Shown in pieces: positions 1 through 6,817 of a stretch of DNA of 6,839 nt. Position numbers and translations under genes: made by a program. Position 1 is the first letter of the stretch, and each line of letters begins with the position of its first letter. The notes beneath the pieces are model-generated. The model was not told where the DNA came from. It made no database searches and saw only the letters and a list, made by a program, of their open reading frames with translations. This stretch comes from Pirellulaceae bacterium (GTDB lineage Bacteria; Planctomycetota; Planctomycetia; Pirellulales; Pirellulaceae): NCBI GenBank assembly GCA_030744095.1, contig JASLRF010000190.1:1-6839 (forward strand), given 5' to 3'.

Positions 1-925
1 GTCGCTTGAGTTGCCGGGCGTCAAGCGGTGCGTCGGTGGCAACCACCACGATGCACGAACCACGCTCGACGGGACGATCGGGCTGCGTCTGATCCTTGAG
101 ATAATAGCGGCCCAGTTCTCGGCCGACGGGAGCACCTGCCACGTTGAGCACACCGTTGAAATTGGTTTGCACCAAGACGCCCACGGTATGTCTGCCGGAG
201 GCCTGCGGGGTCAGCCGAGAGGATGTTCCGATGCCCCCTTTCCAGCCCATGCAACGCGTTCCAGTTCCCGCGCCAACGGACCCCTCACCCACCGCACCGC
301 CCGTTGCCGCATCGATGGCTGATTGCACGTGCTGCGCCGTGATACTCCGCGCACGGATGTCGTTGAGCACCCCATCGTTGCATTCGCCGACAACAGGATT
401 CACCGAACCGACCGTTTCATTTCCGGGCTGGTTCAGCGTGTACGTCACCAGGGCGTCCGCCGCGGCAAACGTGCTGAGCGTATTCGTCAGGGCAATGGGC
501 GTTTCAAGAGCACCAAGTTCGTTGACTTGCGTCACACCAACCAGCTTGCCAAAGCCGTTTCCGACGGCGATCGCAGCGGGGACTTTATCTTGAAAGATGT
601 TTTCGCCGTGGGGAAGAACCACGGTCACACCGGTTCGGATCCCCTGCCCTTCTACAACCGTTGTGTGCCCAACTCGCACGCCTGGCACATCAGTAACTGC
701 GTTCTGTCTTCCGACTGGAAGAACGCCGATCCGAATACCAATCTCTCTGGTGCGAGGGCGGCTTGCAATGGAGACTGCCGGCTCATCGCCGGGGTCTGAA
801 TTCGCCTGAAACGGAAACATGATCGTCAAGGCTGTTGCGCAGATCGAGGCCATTGCCATCGCCCGCACATGGCCGCATCGCGATTGAAGTACTTTCCCGC
901 ACATACAGGCACCTTTTCGGTTCAT
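1..925 (-). CDS. P1 family peptidase (S58, DmpA/BapA-type aminopeptidase), exported, 3' end cut by window
   Basis: The reading frame is open from an ATG at 925 to the left edge and gives 308 residues; family members are about 370, so roughly the last 60 are missing. Family hallmarks in order: TDVPGVRVGHTT (78-89), TGVTVVLP (98-105), ELGALETPIALTNTLS (136-151), PVVGECNDGVLND (177-189), EGSVGAGTG (214-222), GGIGTSSR (230-237) and ATDAPL (296-301). In this Ntn-like fold the proenzyme cleaves itself just before a Ser that becomes the nucleophile of the beta chain; by analogy that is Ser236, the Ser before Arg237. Known members release N-terminal residues, including D- and beta-amino acids, from peptides. 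Residues about 21-42 form a signal-like hydrophobic stretch after several Arg, so export is likely. The start overlaps the stop of the lactonase-like gene (ATGA). The Shine-Dalgarno is weak, which fits translational coupling. Family assignment is firm; substrate is not known. Confidence 0.93.
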   Translation of the reverse strand, partial: MNRKGACMCGKVLQSRCGHVRAMAMASICATALTIMFPFQANSDPGDEPAVSIASRPRTREIGIRIGVLPVGRQNAVTDVPGVRVGHTTVVEGQGIRTGVTVVLPHGENIFQDKVPAAIAVGNGFGKLVGVTQVNELGALETPIALTNTLSTFAAADALVTYTLNQPGNETVGSVNPVVGECNDGVLNDIRARSITAQHVQSAIDAATGGAVGEGSVGAGTGTRCMGWKGGIGTSSRLTPQASGRHTVGVLVQTNFNGVLNVAGAPVGRELGRYYLKDQTQPDRPVERGSCIVVVATDAPLDARQLKR

Positions 926-1923
926 CTCTGTTCCGCCGCCGGCCAAACCACGCGACCAGCTGTCTTCATGCGAATGTTCCACAGCGTCTTCCCGGCAGTC
1001 ACATACAACGTCTTCATGTCAGGTCCTCCAAAACAACAGTTGGTGATCATGTCTTCGGGCGATGGGATGATCCCCAGCAACTTGCCTTGCGACGAGAAGA
1101 CATAGACACCGGCAGGATTGTCGGTATTCTGATTCGTGTACAGCCGGTTGGCACCGGCCGTCACGTAGAGATTGTCGTCCCGGTCGATGCACATGCCGTC
1201 ACCGCCGCGACCCGCGCCAAAGTCGTGGAATTCACGCCTCGTGCCAGTTGCCAAACCGTCGTCAGTCAAATCGAAGGCAAACAGTTTACGTACCGGCATG
1301 AGCGGGTGATTGTCGACCACGAAGAGCGTCTTCTGATCCGCTGAGATTGCGATGCCATTGGGTCTGGCGATCTGCTCGCGGTCGAGGATCCTGACCACGG
1401 CTCCGCTGGAGGGATCGACCCGGTAGACGCCTTCTTCCTCCAGTTCCAGCTGTTCGCGGTCCGGACCGTAGTAGGGATCGGTGAAGTAGATCCGCCCCTT
1501 CTTATCGATGCACAGGTCATTGGGACTGTTAAACCGTTTGCCTTCGTAATGGTCCGCAAGCACCGTGCGTTTCTTGGTGCCCACGTCAATGCTGGTAATG
1601 CGACGTCCGCCGAGCCCGCCGCGTTCGTTGCCCTCGCACGCAATCAACTGGCCACGGCCGTCGAACATCAGGCCATTGGAGCGCCCGCTCGGCCTGAGAA
1701 AGACATCCGCGTCGACGGCCGCTGGCTTCAAACGCATGATGCGGTTGTTGGCGATGTCGCTGAAGAAGACGCTGCCGTCGGCATGATAGGCCGGGCCTTC
1801 GGTGAAGACCAATTCGGTGACCGATTCCAGACGATCGCTTTCCATCAAGGCGGTCGGCGGTTCCGCGCGAAGCGCACCCAGCGCACACCACGGCAGGCAA
1901 ACGAGCAGGGTCAGTTTCTTCAT
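922..1923 (-). CDS. SMP-30/gluconolactonase/LRE family beta-propeller protein, exported
   Basis: 333 residues with a classic signal peptide (MKKLTLLVCLPWCALGALRA, 1-20). The body has the six-bladed propeller signature blocks EGPAYHADGSVFFSD (42-56), SNGLMFDGRGQLIACEGN (82-99), NSPNDLCIDKKGRIYFTDP (132-150), RPNGIAISADQKTLFVVDN (187-205) and GDGMCIDRDDNLYVTA (241-256). By alignment from memory with SMP-30 the divalent metal ligands are Glu42, Asn189 and Asp242, with Asn135 at the substrate-contacting Asn; all are present, so the protein should be an active metal-dependent lactonase or esterase. The substrate cannot be read from sequence. The start is fixed by a strong GAGGAG site 8 nt upstream, inside the preceding gene. 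Its ATG overlaps the TGA of the S51 gene, and its own TGA overlaps the ATG of the P1 peptidase, placing it in the middle of a coupled operon. Such proteins are abundant in planctomycetes, so its presence alone does not define the pathway. Confidence 0.93.
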   Translation of the reverse strand: MKKLTLLVCLPWCALGALRAEPPTALMESDRLESVTELVFTEGPAYHADGSVFFSDIANNRIMRLKPAAVDADVFLRPSGRSNGLMFDGRGQLIACEGNERGGLGGRRITSIDVGTKKRTVLADHYEGKRFNSPNDLCIDKKGRIYFTDPYYGPDREQLELEEEGVYRVDPSSGAVVRILDREQIARPNGIAISADQKTLFVVDNHPLMPVRKLFAFDLTDDGLATGTRREFHDFGAGRGGDGMCIDRDDNLYVTAGANRLYTNQNTDNPAGVYVFSSQGKLLGIIPSPEDMITNCCFGGPDMKTLYVTAGKTLWNIRMKTAGRVVWPAAEQR

Positions 1924-3599
1924 TCCGAGGGCTCCTCAACAGTGGCGTCCTTAATGATGGCTCGCTCGCCAAGATCGTAGAACGAGCCGGCGGGCAAGGC
2001 GATAAAATCGGGCTTGTCTGGATAGACTGGTAAGTTGCGATCATAAAAATGAGCTCTGCCGCTCCCGATGACTTCAGCCTTTGACTCTTGCACAATAATC
2101 ACGGTCGATTCATCCAATCCGATACCCAGCATTTGCGGGTATCGATTGACCAACTGTGTCATGTCCTTTTGGCGACCACGTTGCGAAAAATGTTGATCGA
2201 TGGCGACGCCGCTGATGAATCCCAGGCCACCGCGTTCGTAGCCCGGTGCCATGATGTCGAAATTGCTGATCGGTGTCGCTCGAGCCAGGTAGCGAGCTTG
2301 AATCGACGCGCCCGCGGACGAACCGCCGATGACTCCGCCCCGCTTGAGTACTTCTTTCATCAGTTTGTGGGCCGTGGTGCCGTAGTAGGAGTCGGCGAAG
2401 TTCCATTGTCGGCCACCACCAAACCAGATGCCCGTGGCGTCTTTCAGGGGGGCCAGGAATGCTTCGTCGTCATTTGCCTGATGCCGATCTTTGGTATGGA
2501 TGAAGGCGGCGTGCTGGACGCCCATCTTCTTCCAGCCTTCGACTGTGCGTTGCGGGCCTGAGAGTTCGTTTCGTTCGCTGCAAGGCACGTAGACTAACCT
2601 GGCATCTTCGACGCCGCCGGCCAAATCGACGAATCGTTGCATCAAGTCCTTCGGCAAGCCACCTCCACCGACGATCACCAGCGTACCGTTGCGGACAAAC
2701 GGCGTTTTCGGTTTGACGGGCGGAAACGGATCCAGTGTGCGATCCATGGCGACGCGCCGCCACTGGGTCAGGTCAATCAAGAAATCATTCGGTGATTGTC
2801 GCCGAGAGCCCTGCTTTGCAATCGTCTGAGAGCGGAACGGGGAGCGCTGGTTGGCGGTGATCATGACCGTCGCCCGACCGTCTCCCAAGACTCGCAGGAT
2901 ACGACCATCCAACACTACTGCCGTGTTCGTCTGAAGACCGATTGCCACCGACCGCGGATGTGACGCCAATACGCTCTTGACTCGCAGGCGGTCAACGTCG
3001 GTGGAAAAATCCGTTTCGATAACGCTATCAGGTACGAGGTTCAGACCATCGGAAACTTCCGCGAGTTGCTGGCCACCGGTGATTTCGATGCGTGAGAGCA
3101 TCTTGGCGATTGGGCCGTTCGCGTAAAGGACGCCGCCTCGTTTGATGAGGTCACGCAGATCTTCACGAACCGAAAGAAGTGCCTGTTTCTCGCTAACGTC
3201 GAGCGGCCTATCGGTCAGCAGCATTACACCGGCTGCTTCTTTCAGGCCGGCGAAAGCCTGCTGCACTATTGGTTGTGACCTAGCGTCGATGAAGGTCACC
3301 GTGACTGCAGCCGCGGATTCGAGCCTCTTGTGAATGGCATGCTGCTCGTCTTCGCTGATCTTATTAAACACGATGGCTACGATATTTGCCTTGTCACCGC
3401 CGCTGGCACGGAGGAAGAACGCATCGACATCATCGCTGTCACTAAGCAGATTGGTAACAATGATCTTCCCGTTGATCTTGAAATCGACCGGCCAATGATC
3501 GAAGGACTCGTCGAATTCTTGCGCCGGCAAACGCGTCAACGCGATCCAGAAAGTGATCAAGATGATGACCGCAGAATTGGCTCGCACCGTGCTACTCAC
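1920..3599 (-). CDS. Exported peptidase S51 (cyanophycinase-like) with an extra degenerate N-terminal S51 domain
   Basis: 559 residues from a GTG start at 3599 (another GTG lies four codons in). Residues 9-26 are a hydrophobic signal or anchor segment. The C-terminal half (about 305-540) is a typical S51 serine hydrolase: TLVIVGGGGLP (306-315), FGGGRQ (393-398), nucleophile motif GGSSAGAS (425-432, Ser428), IDQHFSQRGR (467-476, His470) and GIGLDEST (492-499, Glu497). The Ser-to-His (42) and Ser-to-Glu (69) spacings equal those I recall for Synechocystis cyanophycinase (Ser132, His174, Glu201), so this domain should be active. Cyanophycinases cut the poly-Asp/Arg storage polymer into beta-Asp-Arg dipeptides. 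The N-terminal half (about 70-250) repeats the same fold layout but has lost all three catalytic residues. Roughly 560 residues is about twice a single-domain cyanophycinase. First gene of a three-gene coupled operon. The substrate may be another isoaspartyl peptide rather than cyanophycin. Confidence 0.9.
   Translation of the reverse strand: MSSTVRANSAVIILITFWIALTRLPAQEFDESFDHWPVDFKINGKIIVTNLLSDSDDVDAFFLRASGGDKANIVAIVFNKISEDEQHAIHKRLESAAAVTVTFIDARSQPIVQQAFAGLKEAAGVMLLTDRPLDVSEKQALLSVREDLRDLIKRGGVLYANGPIAKMLSRIEITGGQQLAEVSDGLNLVPDSVIETDFSTDVDRLRVKSVLASHPRSVAIGLQTNTAVVLDGRILRVLGDGRATVMITANQRSPFRSQTIAKQGSRRQSPNDFLIDLTQWRRVAMDRTLDPFPPVKPKTPFVRNGTLVIVGGGGLPKDLMQRFVDLAGGVEDARLVYVPCSERNELSGPQRTVEGWKKMGVQHAAFIHTKDRHQANDDEAFLAPLKDATGIWFGGGRQWNFADSYYGTTAHKLMKEVLKRGGVIGGSSAGASIQARYLARATPISNFDIMAPGYERGGLGFISGVAIDQHFSQRGRQKDMTQLVNRYPQMLGIGLDESTVIIVQESKAEVIGSGRAHFYDRNLPVYPDKPDFIALPAGSFYDLGERAIIKDATVEEPSE
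1932..1937 (-). promoter_or_regulatory. Shine-Dalgarno GAGGAG for the SMP-30 gene
   Basis: Reading the minus strand, GAGGAG lies 8 nt before the ATG at 1923. It sits inside the last codons of the S51 gene, so ribosomes finishing that gene are placed directly at the next start. It decides the start codon of the lactonase-like gene. Confidence 0.8.
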
Positions 3600-3635
3600 T
3601 TTCTCTTGGGCGATGGGCAGTTGGAGATCTTTTGG

Positions 3636-3694
3636 GGATGGGTACTCTTACTCTTGCCCGTCGCAGAAGGATTGGCGGGTGAGAGTGCCCATCC
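3636..3694. repeat. Imperfect inverted repeat (GGATGGG...CCCATCC hairpin)
   Basis: The left arm begins GGATGGGTACTCT at 3636. The right arm, read on the opposite strand from 3694, begins GGATGGGCACTCT. Both arms then continue into a CCCG-type block, but the left arm carries six extra bases, a duplicated TACTCT (3643-3654). An 8-10 nt loop separates the arms. Similar 'GGATGGGCACTC' palindromes are, from memory, widespread in Pirellulaceae genomes. It lies just before the S51 start and 9 nt from the next palindromic repeat. It could be a small non-autonomous element or a transcript hairpin. Confidence 0.6.
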
Positions 3695-3703
3695 TACGAC
3701 TGG

Positions 3704-3809
3704 TAAGGATCGTTCGAGGAATCACTGTCCGATAGTCGTCTTTCGCTCCGCGAAAGGAACGTGCTTTCGCGGAGCGAAAGGCGACAATAGAAGATCGAAC
3801 ACTGCTAAG
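3704..3809 (+). repeat. 106-nt palindromic dispersed repeat, copy 1
   Basis: This copy matches 6502-6607 over its whole 106 nt with six differences and no gaps. The core is a long hairpin: arms 3735-3756 and 3764-3785 are 22 nt each and pair except for one T-G position (3739 with 3781), around a 7-nt loop GAACGTG. Both ends carry TAAG. It is non-coding; proteins predicted across it (with FRSAK...FRGAK motifs) are translated palindrome. The size, hairpin and clustering suggest a REP/REPIN- or MITE-like element mobilised in trans, but no transposase is in the window. Confidence 0.85.
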
Positions 3810-3923
3810 CCAGATTCCGCCACTCGCCTTGGTTTCCATTGCTTTATAGATCCGAGTTATGCTTTGATCGGTCTTGCACGCGGTGAACAACTCCACCCTG
3901 CGGGAGAATTCAAGCGGCATGAA

Positions 3924-5033
<1,110 letters not shown>

Positions 5034-5179
5034 GGTTCCGATTATTCTCCGACGGACGTGGCAAATCAATGGTGTCGATCTACACTGACCGCCTATAATA
5101 TCCACAGAATGTCGGGCATCTTCTTGCAGGAAGATCGGCTTGCTTACGCTCCGTGCCTTGATTGGTTGCCTGCACCTGG

Positions 5180-5221
5180 TTTGGCGACGGCCTGAATTTG
5201 TTTGGCGACGGCCTGAATTTG
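5180..5221. repeat. Perfect 2 x 21-nt tandem duplication
   Basis: The unit TTTGGCGACGGCCTGAATTTG-type sequence occupies 5180-5200 and is repeated without a mismatch at 5201-5221, in the intergenic region 25 nt before the start of the small membrane protein. The unit is 21 nt, so frames stay open through it, which creates a spurious 28-residue N-terminal extension. Its role is unknown; it may be a recent slippage product or a copy of a repeat family. Confidence 0.85.
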
Positions 5222-5245
5222 AATGACTCTGGGCGGATCAAAGAC

Positions 5246-5764
5246 ATGAGTTCCACAGACCCGACAACTCCAGAGCATCCGTACCAACCACCGTCACAGC
5301 CGGCGCCAGCGGACCCCGCTGGCAGCGGCCCGACGAAGCGACCGCCAGACATTATGCGCCTGGCGTACGCGATCCTATGGGTCACGTTCGTCCTGATTGG
5401 CGGTGGTGCCTTGGCGAGTTATTGCGCGCTTGAATTCGGCGAATTGGGCATGTTTGTCGTGTGGCCGATTGGATGGGCCGGTGGCTTGGTGGCGTCGAAA
5501 ATCCTGGGCGGAAAGAGCAGGTTTGTGGGCATCCTTTTGGTCGCGGCTTGTTTCGGCATCAGCATGATTGCCGAAGTTATTTGGATTCATACAAAAATTG
5601 AAGGTGCCGACGAGAGTTGGGTCAAGGCGATAAGCCTCTTGCCGGCATTCATTCGGCAGTATCGGGTTTCTGCACTAATCGCTTTGATCGTTTCCATCTT
5701 TGGGGCGATGTCCGCCTGGCAGCAGCTCTCAGCGCGGTACGTTCGGGTGCGGATTGATGATTGA
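5246..5764 (+). CDS. Small integral membrane protein of unknown function
   Basis: 172 residues from the ATG at 5246. A longer frame starts at 5162, but its extra 28 residues only translate the 21-nt tandem duplication, so I prefer the internal ATG. A weak GGGCGG lies about 13 nt upstream. Residues 1-36 are polar and rich in Pro, Ser and Thr (PYQPPSQPAPADPAG), probably a disordered cytoplasmic tail. About four hydrophobic segments follow: LAYAILWVTFVLIGGGALAS, MFVVWPIGWAGGLVASKIL, FVGILLVAACFGISMIAEVI and VSALIALIVSIFGAMSAW. The C-terminus is short and charged (YVRVRIDD). No catalytic or binding motif is recognisable, and I do not recognise a family. Tail plus four-helix proteins of this type are common and poorly characterised in planctomycetes. 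It is divergent from the GTPase gene and 188 nt ahead of the lipoprotein gene, which has its own promoter. Confidence 0.75.
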   Translation: MSSTDPTTPEHPYQPPSQPAPADPAGSGPTKRPPDIMRLAYAILWVTFVLIGGGALASYCALEFGELGMFVVWPIGWAGGLVASKILGGKSRFVGILLVAACFGISMIAEVIWIHTKIEGADESWVKAISLLPAFIRQYRVSALIALIVSIFGAMSAWQQLSARYVRVRIDD

Positions 5765-5864
5765 GCGACTACCGCTAAGGCCGTGGGTTTAGAACGTACT
5801 TAGCGATGTTTACCCTCGTCTGGCTTGTTCCCTGCCAAACACGCTGGCAATACTCGACGTACAA

Positions 5865-5893
5865 TTGACAAGAGCGGAAGGCTCGTGGATAAG
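5865..5893 (+). promoter_or_regulatory. Sigma70-like promoter for the His-rich lipoprotein
   Basis: A perfect TTGACA at 5865-5870 is followed, after exactly 17 nt, by GATAAG at 5888-5893, which matches four of six bases of TATAAT including the conserved second-position A. Transcription would start near 5900 and give a leader of about 50 nt. This is the best promoter match in the window. Confidence 0.5.
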
Positions 5894-5938
5894 TAATGTC
5901 AGTCAAGGCGTCGGAAAAGTTGTCGTCGGTCATTTGAT

Positions 5939-5944
5939 GGGAGG
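5939..5944 (+). promoter_or_regulatory. Shine-Dalgarno GGGAGG for the His-rich lipoprotein
   Basis: GGGAGG lies 8 nt before the ATG at 5953, an ideal spacing, and fixes the start codon so that a complete lipoprotein signal peptide is made. Confidence 0.8.
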
Positions 5945-5952
5945 TTGCTGAG

Positions 5953-6504
5953 ATGAATCACAACTCGATTTTGAGAGTCGTCGCCGCGTGCGGCATGTCC
6001 GCGTGGCTGTTGATGATGATCGTCGGCTGCGATCCAAAAGGACCGCCTTCGGAGACGAGTCCGTCCGCGGAAACGCAATCTGCGAATGAGGGGCACGACC
6101 ACGACGATCATGACCACGGGCACGCGCATGAAGACACAGGGCCGCATGGTGGACACGTAGTCGAGATTGGTGATGAACAGCTCCACGCCGAATGGACACA
6201 TGACGATGCGAGCGGAGAGGTGGTCGTCTATCTGTTGGACAGTACGGCCAAATCCGACGCCACAATTTCTGCGGCAACAATCTCGATCAAAACGAAAATC
6301 GGCGAGACCGAGAAGACTTATGAGCTGCCCGCGATTTCCCAGGAAGATGGCCAATCATCGCGGTTCGCTCTGTCCGATCCTTCGATGGTTGAAGCGCTGA
6401 AGGCCGTCGGCCCAGGAGTCGAGGCGACCGTTGTGGTGAACGTGGACGGCGAGGCGCTTGTGGGCAAGTTCGAGCAACACGAACATGACGCTCACAAACA
6501 CTAA
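5953..6504 (+). CDS. His-rich lipoprotein, putative periplasmic metal-binding protein
   Basis: 183 residues. Residues 1-25 are a lipoprotein signal peptide with lipobox IVGC, so Cys26 would be the lipidated N-terminus; the next residue is Asp27, which in enterobacteria favours inner-membrane retention. A Ser/Glu/Pro linker (29-46) leads to a His/Asp cluster (HDHDDHDHGHAHED, 48-61) and then GPHGGHVVEIG (63-73), a PHGG pattern I associate with periplasmic proteins near metal-efflux systems. Residues about 76-170 look like a compact beta-rich domain (HAEWTHDD, EVVVYLLD, then alternating hydrophobics). A second His cluster, HEHDAHKH, ends the protein. Zinc, copper, nickel or cobalt buffering is the natural inference; no specific metal is shown. 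It has its own promoter and ribosome site. Its stop codon TAA is also the first three bases of a 106-nt palindromic repeat, whose hairpin may act as a transcript end. No partner efflux pump is in the window. Confidence 0.88.
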   Translation: MNHNSILRVVAACGMSAWLLMMIVGCDPKGPPSETSPSAETQSANEGHDHDDHDHGHAHEDTGPHGGHVVEIGDEQLHAEWTHDDASGEVVVYLLDSTAKSDATISAATISIKTKIGETEKTYELPAISQEDGQSSRFALSDPSMVEALKAVGPGVEATVVVNVDGEALVGKFEQHEHDAHKH

Positions 6505-6607
6505 GGATCGTTCGAGGAATTACTGCCCGATAGTCGCCTTTCGCTCCGCGAAAGGAACGTGCTTTCGCGGAGCGAAAGACGACAATAAAAGATCGAGCAC
6601 TGCTAAG
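6502..6607 (+). repeat. 106-nt palindromic dispersed repeat, copy 2
   Basis: Same orientation and length as the copy at 3704-3809, with 100 of 106 positions identical. Hairpin arms are 6533-6554 and 6562-6583 around loop GAACGTG (6555-6561), with a single C-A mismatch (6537 with 6579). It begins at the TAA stop of the His-rich lipoprotein gene. With no U-tract it is not a textbook intrinsic terminator, although so strong a stem could block 3' exonucleases or slow polymerase. Confidence 0.85.
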
Positions 6608-6645
6608 TGTCATGTCAAGTTTCTCAGCTCGGCTGAATGGTGACG

Positions 6646-6717
6646 GGGTCGGGAGTCTTTTTCGGCGATCGGAGTCCTGCCGCTCGTAGATCGTGGGCCG
6701 AAAAAGACTCCCGACCC
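6646..6717. repeat. Perfect 21-bp inverted repeat with 30-nt loop
   Basis: Arms 6646-6666 and 6697-6717 are exact reverse complements (GGGTCGGGAGTC... and its mirror). The loop contains a smaller inverted pair, CGATC at 6666-6670 and GATCG at 6689-6693. The arm includes a run of five T on the left and five A on the right. It begins 38 nt after the 106-nt repeat. It is probably a MITE-like or REP-like element, or a bidirectional terminator-like hairpin between convergent units. Confidence 0.75.
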
Positions 6718-6779
6718 TTCCTGACCAAGGCACTGTTGAACTCGTCGCAAGTCCCAGCCACAATAGCGTCGTCCGCTAT

Positions 6780-6817
6780 TGGTCGTGCAACTCAAGCCTG
6801 GTCGTGCGACTCAAGTC
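6780..6817. repeat. Imperfect 2 x 19-nt tandem duplication
   Basis: TGGTCGTGCAACTCAAGCC (6780-6798) is followed directly by TGGTCGTGCGACTCAAGTC (6799-6817). The units differ at two positions, both transitions. No function is apparent; it may be a fragment of a dispersed repeat extending beyond the window. Confidence 0.6.

Larger units (their letters stand above)
3600..3923. other. 324-nt gene-free spacer carrying two palindromic elements
   Basis: This stretch separates the GTPase gene from the S51 operon, both on the minus strand. It contains an imperfect hairpin (3636-3694) and a 106-nt repeat (3704-3809). The remaining part, 3810-3923, shows no gene, no convincing promoter hexamer pair and no U-tract terminator. 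A reading frame of about 90 codons crosses the repeat on the minus strand, but its middle is simply the translated palindrome, so it is not called as a gene. A promoter for the S51 operon is expected here but could not be pinned down. Confidence 0.7.

Noticed and set aside
3735..3785. The 106-nt repeat hairpin as an intrinsic terminator or CRISPR-like unit
   Set aside because: No U-tract follows the stem, and the copies are single and far apart with no regular spacers, so neither label is supported.
3648..3920. A 90-codon minus-strand frame and overlapping plus-strand frames between the GTPase and the S51 gene
   Set aside because: The middle of each translates the 106-nt palindrome, and the same FRSAK/FRGAK peptides recur at the second repeat copy and on both strands. 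There is no ribosome site or family similarity.
5094..5099. Perfect TATAAT as a possible -10 box for the membrane-protein gene
   Set aside because: No acceptable -35 hexamer lies 16-19 nt upstream, there is no extended -10 TG, and the leader would be about 140 nt.
5034..5105. A 24-residue N-terminal extension of the G3E GTPase from an upstream ATG
   Set aside because: The P-loop should lie close to the N-terminus, as it does from the ATG at 5033, and the extension has no family-like sequence.
5162..5245. A 28-residue N-terminal extension of the small membrane protein
   Set aside because: It only translates the 21-nt tandem duplication (repeated FGDGLNL); the ATG at 5246 gives a sensible Pro-rich tail plus membrane segments.
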